Assembly (NCBI GenBank): GCA_963802575.1
Contig: CAWDJF010000002.1
Location: forward strand, 186,001 to 250,000
DNA: 64,000 bases
Source of the DNA: DATFTE01 sp963802575
GTDB lineage: Bacteria > Acidobacteriota > Terriglobia > Terriglobales > Acidobacteriaceae
Direction of reading: 5' to 3'
Shown here: piece by piece, positions 50,739 through 60,470 of the stretch
Layout of the letters: every line of letters begins with the position of its first letter
Numbering within the stretch: the stretch's first letter is position 1
Translations under genes and position numbers: made by a program
The notes under the pieces: generated by a model
Seen by the model: the letters and a program-made list of their open reading frames with translations, nothing else
Told to the model about the DNA's origin: nothing
Database searches by the model: none

Positions 50739-53127
50739 ATGAGAGCCGCAGGCCGCTCAACCGCTCACCGCATCCTCAAGTCCGCCACCATCCATGTTTG
50801 GACAGTGCTTCTTGCGTGTATTGCAGGAATGGCTTCGGCGCCCGCCAATGATCTTTCAGGCGTTTGGGAGGCGGCGCGCCACTTTGGTCCCGCGCTGCGC
50901 GGCCCGCTTCTGGTTACCCGCGATAAAAGCAATTGGACCGCTGAGATCGCAGGCCAGCGGGCCAGCGCAACCATCGAAGGCGCGGCCGTTCATCTCACCT
51001 TCAGCGCAGAGCGCGGCGAGTTTCGCGGGAACGCTCGATGCCAGGACGAACGAAATTCGCGGCCACTGGATTCAGCCGGCTACCGTCAGCGGTGGATTGC
51101 GCTACGCTTCTCCGGTCACGTTGAAGCCTGACGGCAAAAATCAGTGGCGCGGTGTTGTCGTACCTTTAGAAGATGAGATCACGCTGTTTCTCGTGGCCAC
51201 CGCGGGCGAAGACGGTGTCGTGCATGCCTTCCTGCGAAATCCCGAATTAAACGTCGGTGTTTTTGTCGATATCGATCGCATCGAGCGCGACGGTGACGCC
51301 ATCAAGCTCATCGGCCACCGGCGCGGGCAAAACGACCAGCGGGTGCTCGCGCAGGGCATCTATCACTCCGGCGACGACCCCAGCCAGGACCAGATCTCGA
51401 TCTATTTTCCCAGTCTGAACGGGACTTACGATTTCTCCCGTGCTGGCGACAATAGCCTGTTCTATGCGCGCGGAAAAACTCCCGCCGAGTATCACTATTC
51501 CCCTCCGCCTTCAGAAGAGGATGGCTGGCAAACGGCAACGCTGAGCGACGCCGGAATTTCCGAAGCCCCGATCAAGAAGCTGATCGAAACAGTCATTGAT
51601 CCTCCGGCGAAATCGGTTCACGATCCTTACATTCACGGCATTTTGATCGCTCGTCACGGCAAACTGGTGTTCGAAGAATATTTCCACGGATTTCATCGCG
51701 AGAAGCCGCATGACACGCGCTCCGCGAGCAAGAGCCTTACCGCGACACTGATGGGTTCTCTCATTGCCCATGGAGCGCCGATCAGCGTTTCTACACCGGT
51801 TTACAAAATGATTTATGGGAATCAGCTGCCTGCCGATCTCGATCCGCGCAAGAAACAGATGACGGCTGAGCATCTGATGATGATGGCCTCGGGCTATTAT
51901 TGCGACGATAACGATTCTGCCGCACCTGGCAACGAAGACGTGATGCAAAACCAGACGGCCGATGCGGATTGGTATCACTACACGCTGAGTGTGCCCATGG
52001 CTGATAATCCGGGCGAAAAACCAGTCTATTGCTCAGCCAATCCCAACCTGCTGGGCGACGTGATGGCGCACGCGACGGGCAAGCCGTTGACCGAACTATT
52101 CCAGCAACGCATCGCCGACCCGCTGCAAGTCAAACGCTACTATCTCAACCTGAGTCCGACAGGTGAGCCTTACATGGGCGGAGGCATTTACTGGCTTCCT
52201 CGCGACTTCATGAAACTCGGGCAGGTCATGCTGAACGGTGGCACCTGGAACGGACAAAGAATTGTGAGTGCAGAGTGGGCGCGCCGATCGACCTCGCCTC
52301 TCGAACATTTGCAAAAGCTTCAGTACGGCTATCTTTGGTGGAGCGCCGAATATCTGTACAGGGGTAAGACCATCCATGCTTTCTTTGCTGCAGGAAATGG
52401 TGGGCAAGTGGTCATGGGAATCCCCGATCTCGACCTGGTAGTTGCTTTTTACGCGGGAAATTATGCGGATACGGTGCGCTTTAAGATTCAGCGGGATCTG
52501 GTGCCGCAGTACATTCTGCCTGCGGTGGAATATCGTCGCTGCTTGCTGCCAGACGTCCAAGGTCAGATGCCCGTGTCACTGCACCATCCCTCGCAACACA
52601 GTGATCGACGCCTTCGGCAACGTGTACAGCACGCCCTTCCCTCCCGGTTGATCCGACGTGATCGACGGGCCATCGGGATTCGCGATTCCATTCTGTCCCA
52701 TGGGGTTCCAGACGTAGTTATCCGCTCCGAAGCTGATTTGCGTCACGTTCCCCTGAAAGTAATGATCGGTGTTATCGCCGGCGTTATGGAAGTCCACGGT
52801 AAGCGCGTGTGGAGTGAATTGATCTTTGTTCACCAGCAGCAGCGCCCATTGCCCATCTGGGCGCAGCACGGAATAGACCGTCACCAGCACGTGGCCTTTC
52901 GAATCGGTGATATTGGTCGAGGCCGGATATACCTCATGGTTCTTATCCACCGGATCAGACCACTCCTGCGTGAGCATCTGCGCGGAGAAGAACTGCGAAG
53001 TATTTTGCTTCACGTTGTACTGGGCGCCGACATTGAACATGCCAAACGTTCCCCATCCACCGCAGCCCTGATACATCGGCAGCGGTTCCCACTGGTAGTA
53101 GAACAACGCTTGTCCGCCGGCGGATAG
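50739..53127 (+). CDS. Secreted serine hydrolase (beta-lactamase/class C-like), frameshifted near 51030 and read through its 3' end
   Basis: From the ATG at 50739 comes a signal peptide and NDLSGVWEAARHF. A one-base change near 51030 (extra A in GGGAACG) moves to the second frame, which reads GTLDARTNEIRGHWIQP and onward. The catalytic domain has RSASKSLTATLMGSL (SxxK), YCSANPNLLGDV (YxN) and a GGxGQ-like turn at FAAGNGGQVVMG, features of the class C/serine-hydrolase fold. Homologous sequence ends near IQRDLVPQYILPAV at about 52530. The frame then continues 200 residues, antisense to the gene below, to a stop at 53127, so the native stop appears lost. Role in the periplasm is inferred. Confidence 0.7.
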
Positions 53128-54735
53128 GAAAGAGCCCGCGTAATCTGCGACCCAGAGCGCAGCGAACGGCTGCATGTATTGAATGGCGGTGTCGTAGGCT
53201 AGATTTGATTCGGTGATCTGCATAGGCACATTAGCGGGCAAACCGTCTTTGCGCCACACCTGCATGATTCCCGTGACCAACTTTGGCTCGCGATACAAAT
53301 CCTGCCACTGAATGCTGCATGGATTAAACGGATAATGCTCGAAGGTCATGACATTCAGATCGCCGACGGCATTGTGGCTGGTGAGGTAGTTCAAAAAGCG
53401 GTTGAACCAGGAAACATTTCCTTGCGCATCGGGCCATACCTGGATGTCACTGTTCGTGCCTTCAAACACTGGTCCGGCGAGTTTGATGTTCGGATCAACG
53501 GCGTGAATGGCGTTCGCCCACTGCACGTACAGAGCAGCATCGTCTTCGGGCAAGACAAACTGGCCGTCTGGTTCTTCGCCCAGTTCTACAAAGTTGATGG
53601 CATATCCGTGGCTTTCTAGATAAGCGATCTGATTGGCAGCATTTTCAGGATTGTCGTAGAGCATGGCTACGGGAATCGTCATCGGCAAGCCGCGGGTCAG
53701 GCCGCTGTTGAAGACGAGATCAAATCCCGGCTGTTCGCCGTCGTCGGTCGCGATGCCGCTCGGATCATGCCAGGGGTCGACCGAAGAACAGTAAGTCAAG
53801 GTCTGGTTGCCGTCAGCGCTGTGCACCATGTAATCCTGGAAATTCCCGGCGGGGTCGAGCATGCCCACATAAACTTCGTCGATGGCATAACCCAGACAAT
53901 TGCGAATGTCCGACGCTCCGTGGGTATCACAAGTATTCGACGACGAGGTCATCAAGACGCGAACGAACTCGACGTTCAAAGGGGTATTCGAAAGCTTTAG
54001 GGTGACTGTGCCCCCGGCGCCTCCGGAGATGGTCCCTTTGGGAAAGTTTTTCCAGGTGCCGCTGCCCGGACTGCCGATCGCGTCGGATCCGGTCCAGTAC
54101 TGCACCTGATAATCGATGGCATAGGGATTCGTCCAGACAATCTTGATGGCGGTCACGGGCATCTTCGCGCCGAGATCGACCATGATCCATCCGGGATGCG
54201 ATGTGTCACTCTCTCGGGTGTAATGTTCAGAGAGGTAGGGATCGCTCTTCCAGTAAGTGGTCAAATCTCCGTCGTCGAGTCTTGAGTAGCCGCCGCTCGA
54301 TCCGTAATTGCTGGTGACGCCGCGCATCGGCAGGTTGTAACCGAACGAACGCTGAATCGCTCCTCCGCTGTTTGCATCGCCGACAAAGTATCCCTGGCCT
54401 GCGGGGTCGCTCCAGATGCCAGTGGGATTCCAGTGCCAGGCCTGAATGCTGAGTTCGGTGTTGAGTCGGTAGCTGATGCCTCCCCATCCCGCCGTTAGCA
54501 TCTGCTGCACGTCGGTGGGGCCGTAGAGAATTTTGACCGAGTTCAGCGGGTCACGATCGATGCCAGCCCCCAGAGATCGTAGAGGGCTGAACGTGTTTGT
54601 GGAGTGACCCGGAGTGATGTCGACGGTCGCCTGCTGGGCGAACGCAGGTTGAAAGAAGATAAGCGCTGCGAAGGATGTAGTGAATCGTTTCAATAAAGCG
54701 ATCTGACTAGGACTGGGTCGGCGAGATTGGTTCAT
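52576..54735 (-). CDS. Secreted F5/8-type C (discoidin) domain glycosidase-like protein
   Basis: From the ATG at 54735 there is a signal peptide (TTSFAALIFFQPAFA) and a (beta/alpha)8-like catalytic region: LGAGIDRDPLNS, WGGISYRLNTELS, VELGEEPDGQF and TFEHYPF. Between about residues 145 and 280 lies a discoidin-like insertion (DGDLTTYWKSDPY, WIMVDLGAKMPVTAIKIVW). The pairs GEEPD and ITESN may be the acid/base and nucleophile of a GH39/GH79-like fold; this is moderate. The C-terminal all-beta module ends KASITVLRG. Likely it acts on plant- or microbe-derived polysaccharide outside the cell. Its 3' part is overlapped by the read-through of the serine hydrolase frame. Confidence 0.72.
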   Translation of the reverse strand: MNQSRRPSPSQIALLKRFTTSFAALIFFQPAFAQQATVDITPGHSTNTFSPLRSLGAGIDRDPLNSVKILYGPTDVQQMLTAGWGGISYRLNTELSIQAWHWNPTGIWSDPAGQGYFVGDANSGGAIQRSFGYNLPMRGVTSNYGSSGGYSRLDDGDLTTYWKSDPYLSEHYTRESDTSHPGWIMVDLGAKMPVTAIKIVWTNPYAIDYQVQYWTGSDAIGSPGSGTWKNFPKGTISGGAGGTVTLKLSNTPLNVEFVRVLMTSSSNTCDTHGASDIRNCLGYAIDEVYVGMLDPAGNFQDYMVHSADGNQTLTYCSSVDPWHDPSGIATDDGEQPGFDLVFNSGLTRGLPMTIPVAMLYDNPENAANQIAYLESHGYAINFVELGEEPDGQFVLPEDDAALYVQWANAIHAVDPNIKLAGPVFEGTNSDIQVWPDAQGNVSWFNRFLNYLTSHNAVGDLNVMTFEHYPFNPCSIQWQDLYREPKLVTGIMQVWRKDGLPANVPMQITESNLAYDTAIQYMQPFAALWVADYAGSFLSAGGQALFYYQWEPLPMYQGCGGWGTFGMFNVGAQYNVKQNTSQFFSAQMLTQEWSDPVDKNHEVYPASTNITDSKGHVLVTVYSVLRPDGQWALLLVNKDQFTPHALTVDFHNAGDNTDHYFQGNVTQISFGADNYVWNPMGQNGIANPDGPSITSDQPGGKGVLYTLPKASITVLRGMVQ

Positions 54736-54848
54736 GACACGGGACTCCAACGGAAGGCGGGCGAGTTATTTTAACCCGGAACGTCAAGTCGGGCGCTGGT
54801 TTTCACAATTCCGAATGCAAGGGAGGCCACACTGGCCTCCCCGAGAAT

Positions 54849-56549
54849 TTATTGACCTACCGGCGCTTTAATCGTGCCGACCAACCCCGTACGCCCGTCT
54901 TGTACCGCTAAGTGGACGTTGCTATTAGGCGGTGGAGGGTCCATATCCATGTGCAAGAGCAACCCGTGTTGCAGGATCTGCTGATAGGTCTTGTCGTCAA
55001 ACGACTGATCGACCTTCTTGCTCACGCTCGCCCCCATCTTGCCGTCAGGGGCAAAGGTGGTCGCGTAAAAGACTACATTCAAGTGCTTACCGCCGGCGGA
55101 ATCCTCGACGGAAAGCGAAGAGGCATCTACGAGAAATGTAACTCCCACCTTCCCTTTGTTCGCCGAGGCAGGCACAACTTGTGCGGTGAAGGCAACCAGT
55201 GTCGAGGGGACCACGTCAGTGGTGGCTTTCGCAACTTCCTGTTGCGGATCGTAGCCCTTGGTCTGAGTCGGATCAATGGCGAAGTACCCACGGCGATTTT
55301 GCACATCAGTGCCATCCCGCTTCACCTTGACTTTGATGTTGCGGTACTTGCCGTCGTACTTCTTGTTCTCTGGGTAATAACCGATGGTGTAAGCGGCGAC
55401 TTGATCCTGGAACGCCCGCTCGACGCCAACCTTAATTTCGTTCTGGTTGACGTAAGCGCGGCCGCCGGTTTCGCGGGCGATCTCGCGCATGGATTCCTGT
55501 GGGTCCGTGTCAGTGGAAAGCGTTAATCCGCGGGCATCGACAGGATAGATCGCGATCTGGGAACTCGATAACCGTGCAGCGGTTTCGCGGATCTCCTGGG
55601 CATGCAGACCTCGAGCTGTTGCCGCATAGTTTCCTGATGCATGTTGGTCTCCACGGCGCGTGTTTAAACTCGGAAGATCTTCCGCCAGTTCGGCCTGTGT
55701 TACGGTGCGATCTTCCGGAATAAGGGAAACGGGCACGTCCCCCGTAACCCAAATCACGTTTTTGCGCCCTGGTATGCCACCGAGAATTCGGCTCAGGCTA
55801 TTTAGAGCATTGAGCGTGAGATAGATACGCTGGTCCTCGGCATAGCCTTCGGTAAGGTCGGCGAATTCTTGCAACTCAAGCGTTATAGAACTGATCTGAC
55901 GCGCAGCAAAATCTCGGGCTCCGCTAGTGGCGGCGTCGCTCGGCGGAACGGCACTTGTATCGCTGGCAGCCGCTGGTCCGCTTGGAAGTGAGGCACTGGA
56001 GGGCGTGAATTCGTTTTGCAGAGGCCGGAACCGTTGCAGCGCCGTGTACAAGACCTGCGGATCGCTGGTCAAGTCCTGCAACACGTTTAGCGAGCCGGTT
56101 AGAGTCAGCACGGCCATGCGCGAGTCGGGCTTGAAGTTCTCCTTTACGAACTTCAACATTTGATTGCGCGCGTAAGCCTGATCCTTGAACGGAGTGTTGA
56201 TCGCATCCAGCAACAAAACCGTGACTGGCCCTCCGGGTGAGCGGTATTCGGGCCGGTTCGAGTAGACGCCGGGAGGCAAAGCGGGCGGCGTGCCGGCATT
56301 TTCCGCCGGCGTCGCGAAGGTAGAGATTTTCTGCTGCTTCCCGTTCTCCTCGACGACAAAATCTTCCGGACGCAGGCCCGGAACCGGTTTACCTTGTTTG
56401 TCAGTGACAACCACGTCCACCAGCACAAGATGTGTGCTAACACGAATAGTAGGAGCAGGCACTTCCGAAGGGGACGGAGCTTGTGCCCGCAGGCTCACAA
56501 CTACAGACATTATGGCAATCAAAAGACCAGACCGACGAAGCCAGCCCAT
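54849..56549 (-). CDS. Secreted VWA-domain protein
   Basis: GGGAG before the ATG at 56549 (MGWLRRSGLLIAIMS) sets the start. A signal peptide precedes LVLVDVVVTDKQGKPVPGLRPEDFVVEENG, then the VWA core: VTVLLLDAINTPFKDQAYARNQML, MAVLTLTGSLNVLQDLTSD, and VIWVTGDVPVSL. The metal-binding DxSxS is replaced by DAINT. A beta-rich C-terminal region of about 150 residues follows. It is the intact relative of the gene at 48894. Acidobacteria carry many such proteins; their role is unknown. Confidence 0.8.
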   Translation of the reverse strand: MGWLRRSGLLIAIMSVVVSLRAQAPSPSEVPAPTIRVSTHLVLVDVVVTDKQGKPVPGLRPEDFVVEENGKQQKISTFATPAENAGTPPALPPGVYSNRPEYRSPGGPVTVLLLDAINTPFKDQAYARNQMLKFVKENFKPDSRMAVLTLTGSLNVLQDLTSDPQVLYTALQRFRPLQNEFTPSSASLPSGPAAASDTSAVPPSDAATSGARDFAARQISSITLELQEFADLTEGYAEDQRIYLTLNALNSLSRILGGIPGRKNVIWVTGDVPVSLIPEDRTVTQAELAEDLPSLNTRRGDQHASGNYAATARGLHAQEIRETAARLSSSQIAIYPVDARGLTLSTDTDPQESMREIARETGGRAYVNQNEIKVGVERAFQDQVAAYTIGYYPENKKYDGKYRNIKVKVKRDGTDVQNRRGYFAIDPTQTKGYDPQQEVAKATTDVVPSTLVAFTAQVVPASANKGKVGVTFLVDASSLSVEDSAGGKHLNVVFYATTFAPDGKMGASVSKKVDQSFDDKTYQQILQHGLLLHMDMDPPPPNSNVHLAVQDGRTGLVGTIKAPVGQ

Positions 56550-56680
56550 ATGCAACTCCCTGTTTCACTGAATGCGTGCAAAGTTATTATTTTTCCGGAG
56601 AGATAGCAAGGAATTTGAAGATTTCTGGGCTATTGATCGTTCATTGCAGGCTTAAATACATCAGTGTGTAAACTTCTTGC

Positions 56681-56824
56681 ATGGTCTGGTTCTCCCTGCT
56701 GGAAATCGGGGTGGGCGTAGCCCTCATCGCCTGGAAGAAACCCAACCGCCAGATATCCGTGCGCTGGTTCGCGGCGGGCATTCTGCTGATCGTTTTCGGA
56801 GCTTTACGCCTTTTTATCGTTTGA
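56681..56824 (+). CDS. Small membrane protein (47 residues)
   Basis: A short frame from ATG 56681 to TGA 56822-56824: MVWFSLLEIGVGVALIAWKKP, then RWFAAGILLIVFGALRLFIV. Two hydrophobic helices around a basic loop look like a real small membrane protein, and it lies on the same strand upstream of guaB. There is no ribosome site of note. Confidence 0.5.
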   Translation: MVWFSLLEIGVGVALIAWKKPNRQISVRWFAAGILLIVFGALRLFIV

Positions 56825-56921
56825 TGGAGCAGTCGAAGTCTGGCGCCCACTTTGCCGCTTCCTTGCCTCAATTCCCAACCCGCCTCTAGAATAGAGAATT
56901 ACCTTTCTCCTGAGAAAACAT

Positions 56922-58424
56922 ATGATTCATTTTCCCGTTCCGGAAGCCCTTACCTTTGACGACGTGTTGCTCTTGCCCGCCCGCTCCGACGTGATTCCAG
57001 CGCTAGCCAACACCCAGACGCAATTGACGCGGAACATCCGCCTGAACACGCCCATCATCAGCGCCGCGATGGACACGGTCACCGAATCGCACATGGCGAT
57101 TGCGATGGCGCAGCAGGGCGGACTGGGAATCATCCATCGGAACATGAGTATCGAGCAGCAGGCGAACGAGGTCGACAAGGTCAAGCGCTCGGAAAGCGGG
57201 ATGATTGTGGACCCCGTGACCATGGGTCCGGACGCGAGAGTTTCAGACGCGCTTGAGGTCATGCGGAAATACAAGATTTCCGGTGTCCCCATCACAAAAA
57301 ATAAGAGGCTCGTCGGCATTCTAACCAACCGCGATCTACGCTTCGAAACCCGCTTCGACATTCCCATCAGCCAGGTAATGACCAAAGAAAATCTGATCAC
57401 CGTTCCGGTGGGAACCACGCTCGAGGAAGCGGAGAAAATCCTGCACGAGCACCGCGTCGAGAAGCTTTTGGTGGTGGACGATCAGTACGCTTTGAAGGGC
57501 CTGATCACGGTAAAGGACATCCAGAAGAAGCTTAAGTATCCCAACGCGGCAAAAGACTCTCATGGACGCCTGCGTGTCGGCGCCGCCATTGGCGCTACTG
57601 GCGACTATCTGGAACGCGCGCAAGAGATGGCCAGAGCCAAAGTGGATCTGCTGGCGATTGATAGCGCACACGGCCACTCCAGTCGGGTGCTCGATGCCAT
57701 CAAGGAAATCAAGGCGAAGATTCCGGAAGTGGATCTGATCGCCGGAAATGTGGGCACGTTCGATGGTGCCTGTGAATTGGCTCGGGTGGGAGCGGACGCG
57801 ATTAAAGTCGGCATCGGACCCGGCTCCATCTGCACGACACGGGTCGTGACTGGTGCCGGCGTGCCGCAGATTACCGCGATTGCGGAGGCTTACCGTGCGA
57901 CCAAAGACGCGAATGTTCCCGTCATTGCGGATGGCGGCATCAAGTACTCCGGAGACATTACCAAGGCGCTCGCGGCCGGTGCGAGTGCGGTTATGATCGG
58001 ATCGCTCTTTGCGGGGACGGACGAGAGTCCCGGCGAAATGATTCTTTTCCAGGGCCGGACTTTCAAGTCCTACCGCGGAATGGGATCGCTCGGAGCCATG
58101 GCGGCCGGGTCGAGCGAACGCTACTTCCAGAGCACCGACGAAGCTTCGACCGCGATGCCCGTGCTCGGTGAAGAATCGAACCGGTCAGCCAAGCTAGTGC
58201 CGGAAGGAATTGAGGGACGCGTTCCCTACCGCGGATCGGTCGCGATGATCGTGCACCAAATGGTGGGAGGCCTGAAGTCCGGTATGGGTTACTGCGGCTG
58301 CTCGACCATCCCTGAGCTATTGCAGAAGACCCGTTTCGTCCGCATCAGCGTCGCCGGATTGCGCGAAAGCCATGTGCATGACGTTATGATCACGCGCGAA
58401 GCTCCGAACTATGCGATCGAATAG
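56922..58424 (+). CDS. guaB: Inosine-5'-monophosphate dehydrogenase
   Basis: GuaB oxidises IMP to XMP with NAD, the rate-limiting step of guanine nucleotide synthesis. The 500-residue protein begins FPVPEALTFDDVLLLPARSDV, has two CBS domains (about 97-145 and 153-200) inserted in the barrel, and then the catalytic loop GIGPGSICTTRVVTGAGVPQ with the cysteine near residue 304, followed by GADAIKVG before it and the flap region ESNRSAKLVPEGIEGRVPYRG. All key parts are present. It is followed 50 bases on by a VanZ-like gene. Confidence 0.97.
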   Translation: MIHFPVPEALTFDDVLLLPARSDVIPALANTQTQLTRNIRLNTPIISAAMDTVTESHMAIAMAQQGGLGIIHRNMSIEQQANEVDKVKRSESGMIVDPVTMGPDARVSDALEVMRKYKISGVPITKNKRLVGILTNRDLRFETRFDIPISQVMTKENLITVPVGTTLEEAEKILHEHRVEKLLVVDDQYALKGLITVKDIQKKLKYPNAAKDSHGRLRVGAAIGATGDYLERAQEMARAKVDLLAIDSAHGHSSRVLDAIKEIKAKIPEVDLIAGNVGTFDGACELARVGADAIKVGIGPGSICTTRVVTGAGVPQITAIAEAYRATKDANVPVIADGGIKYSGDITKALAAGASAVMIGSLFAGTDESPGEMILFQGRTFKSYRGMGSLGAMAAGSSERYFQSTDEASTAMPVLGEESNRSAKLVPEGIEGRVPYRGSVAMIVHQMVGGLKSGMGYCGCSTIPELLQKTRFVRISVAGLRESHVHDVMITREAPNYAIE

Positions 58425-58474
58425 GACTGTTCCTGACGGAAATTTATGACTCTGGCTTCGCGGACGGACCCGTC

Positions 58475-58960
58475 TTGAACAAGGCCCGCAAAGAAATCTA
58501 CAAGACGTGGATCGCCGCGGGCCTGTGGCTGATTCTGATCGGGATTGAGTCGACCGATTGGCTCTCGGCCTCGAACACCAGCCGCTTCCTTTACCCTTTG
58601 CTTCACTGGCTTACCGGGGTCGATCCATTTACTTTTCTTTTCTGGAATCACTACATCCGGAAAACCGGGCACGTCGTTGGATATTTCGGGCTCAGTTTGC
58701 TGTTGTTTCGCGCCTGGAAAGCGACCATTCCAATGCAGGCGGCGCGATGGTCGATTGAGTGGGCAAGAATTGCTTTCTTCATGACCGCGCTGGTGGCGTG
58801 TCTCGACGAGTGGCACCAGACTTTTATTCCTTCACGCACCGGAACTCTGCACGATGTGCTGCTCGATAGCACTGCGGCCTTTGCCGCGCAGGTGCTCATC
58901 TTCTTGTGGTTTTATTTTCGGGGGCCGGGCGCGCGCGTTGCTGTGCCTGTTCGATACTAA
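58475..58960 (+). CDS. VanZ-family membrane protein
   Basis: A 161-residue protein with about four hydrophobic helices and the VanZ words KTGHVVGYFGLSLLL (near 65-80), LDEWHQTFIPSRTGTLHDVLLDSTAAF (about 110-137). VanZ proteins are known from teicoplanin resistance clusters, but the family is broad and most members have no known role. The start is the TTG at 58475. No resistance genes are nearby. Confidence 0.85.
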   Translation: MNKARKEIYKTWIAAGLWLILIGIESTDWLSASNTSRFLYPLLHWLTGVDPFTFLFWNHYIRKTGHVVGYFGLSLLLFRAWKATIPMQAARWSIEWARIAFFMTALVACLDEWHQTFIPSRTGTLHDVLLDSTAAFAAQVLIFLWFYFRGPGARVAVPVRY

Positions 58961-58967
58961 GTTTTTC

Positions 58968-58992
58968 GCTGACGACTGACGACTGAAGGCTG
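58968..58992. repeat. Short heptamer array, word ACTGACG
   Basis: GCTGACG, ACTGACG, ACTGAAG and GCTGC follow at a seven-base period between the VanZ and the next gene's 3' end. Confidence 0.6.
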
Positions 58993-58994
58993 CT

Positions 58995-59486
58995 CTAATA
59001 CATTGAGTCGTACTTGGTGACCACCCATTCCCCGTCCTGATTTTCCAGCGTCACGGAGAACAGTTCTTTGTAGGTTCCCTTTTGCCCAGGAGGGTTGTGG
59101 CGTTTGCCGCGGTAGTGAAGAATGCGAAGTGGAGGCGCATCTTCCCAATCGACGATCTCCCACGAGATCAGCGGATGCTGCGCTTCTGAATCGCACAGGA
59201 AAGCAGCGTACTTCTTGCGATAGTCTTTTTCCCAGTCGGCCAACTGCACTTTGCACTGTCCATCGCGCATGGAGCGGATGAACTTATTCGCCGAACGCTC
59301 GGAAGAGCGATCGCGCAGCGGATTCAGCTTGATCTCATTGGGCACACCAGAAAGCGGATCGACATCAGCCGAGCGTTCCAGCACTGGCCCCTGTCCATTG
59401 AGCCACATCAGATAGCCCAGAAAAACGATCAGGATCAACGCTCCTGCGCCGCCAGCGATCGCGATCTGTGTACGGTTGAATTCCAT
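58995..59486 (-). CDS. Membrane-anchored protein of unknown function
   Basis: From the ATG at 59486 (MEFNRTQIAIAGGAGALILIVFLGYLMW, an N-terminal anchor) a soluble region of about 135 residues follows, with RSMRDGQCKVQLADWEKDYRKKYAAF and GTYKELFSVTLENQDGEWVVTKYD near its end. This closing block resembles a beta domain seen in DUF4878/NTF2-like fold proteins. Function unknown. It lies downstream of a LolA-like gene on the same strand. Confidence 0.65.
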   Translation of the reverse strand: MEFNRTQIAIAGGAGALILIVFLGYLMWLNGQGPVLERSADVDPLSGVPNEIKLNPLRDRSSERSANKFIRSMRDGQCKVQLADWEKDYRKKYAAFLCDSEAQHPLISWEIVDWEDAPPLRILHYRGKRHNPPGQKGTYKELFSVTLENQDGEWVVTKYDSMY

Positions 59487-59619
59487 GATGCTCGCGTCAG
59501 TGTATCCTCGCCGCAAAATGTTGCAAGATTACGGTCGATAGACGCAGCGGGACATGTACGGACGGCCACATCGAGCGCGACGAAAGTTCTCTGACACGAA
59601 GCGCGACTCAGGGAACCCT

Positions 59620-60357
59620 TTATTTCTGCGGGGTTGGAGCGGAAGGCAGCGGCCTGCCGAAAACCGAATCGTCCAGAGGAATATTGACTTCAATCTTGTC
59701 GAAGATGAGTTTTTGCTTATAAGGAGTGCCGATGGTGTCGGACTCGATCAGGTGGTGGTACATCACACCGTCAACCGGGCGGTAGTCTTTGAAAAAGGAC
59801 TCGGCGACGAACTTCTTATCTCCGGCTTCGATCTCGCCTTGCCACTTCACTTCGAGATAAGAGCTGGCGTCGATATAGTCGTAGCGGACCTGGCCATCTT
59901 TCTGAGTGATCTTTAGCTTGTAGGCATCGTTGCCTTCGATTTTTTCTTTGCCTTCGAGCTCGACTTGATTGCCCTTGGCTTTGTAATCGACCAGAGGTCC
60001 GTCGATGTCGGCGCCGCCAGCCATATTTTTGATTTCTCCGGCGTCTAACGGTGCCGGATCGCTGTTATTCTCGACCTTCCATCCCGCGACACCGTCGGTC
60101 ATGCGAACCGCGTTCTGTCCGCCAACCGTCATTTCCTGACGCATCTTTCCACCGCGCTTCATCTCGACCATAAAAGGACCGGGCTCGTGATCGCCGATGG
60201 TAATGCTGCCGGTGAGGCGCTGGGTCTGAATGGCTTTCACTTTGTCGATCCCGCCGCGGGCAGCGATGGCCTTGGCGATCACGTCTTCCACCGTTTGTGC
60301 CGCGAGCAGTGAGGACGAAACCGCGAGCACGATCAGAAAGAACGCCTTGCACTTCAT
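59620..60357 (-). CDS. LolA-like/outer-membrane lipoprotein-sorting type protein
   Basis: A signal peptide (MKCKAFFLIVLAVSSSLLA) is followed by VEDVIAKAIAARGGIDKVKAIQTQRLTGSI, the start seen in the LolA-like half-barrel family. FMVEMKRGGKMRQEM, GVAGWKVEN, and the strands KFVAESFFKDYRPVDGVMYHH follow, ending VFGRPLP. It is expected to work in the periplasm; the lipid or lipoprotein cargo is not known. It is a relative of the broken gene at 26153. The rplQ terminator lies upstream. Confidence 0.78.
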   Translation of the reverse strand: MKCKAFFLIVLAVSSSLLAAQTVEDVIAKAIAARGGIDKVKAIQTQRLTGSITIGDHEPGPFMVEMKRGGKMRQEMTVGGQNAVRMTDGVAGWKVENNSDPAPLDAGEIKNMAGGADIDGPLVDYKAKGNQVELEGKEKIEGNDAYKLKITQKDGQVRYDYIDASSYLEVKWQGEIEAGDKKFVAESFFKDYRPVDGVMYHHLIESDTIGTPYKQKLIFDKIEVNIPLDDSVFGRPLPSAPTPQK

Positions 60358-60411
60358 TCGAAACCTCTAGTGTGAGCCTGCCCTGAGAGACTATCGCGAT
60401 GCGTTGGAATT

Positions 60412-60449
60412 AGGCAAAAAGAAAACGCACCCGCGAAGGGTGCGTTTCA
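60412..60449 (-). terminator. Intrinsic terminator of the alpha operon
   Basis: On the reverse strand AACGCACCC and GGGTGCGTT pair perfectly around TTCGC or GCGA and are followed by TTCTTTTTG. It lies 20 bases after the rplQ stop codon. Confidence 0.85.
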
Positions 60450-60470
60450 AGTTAGGGTAATGATTTGCAA

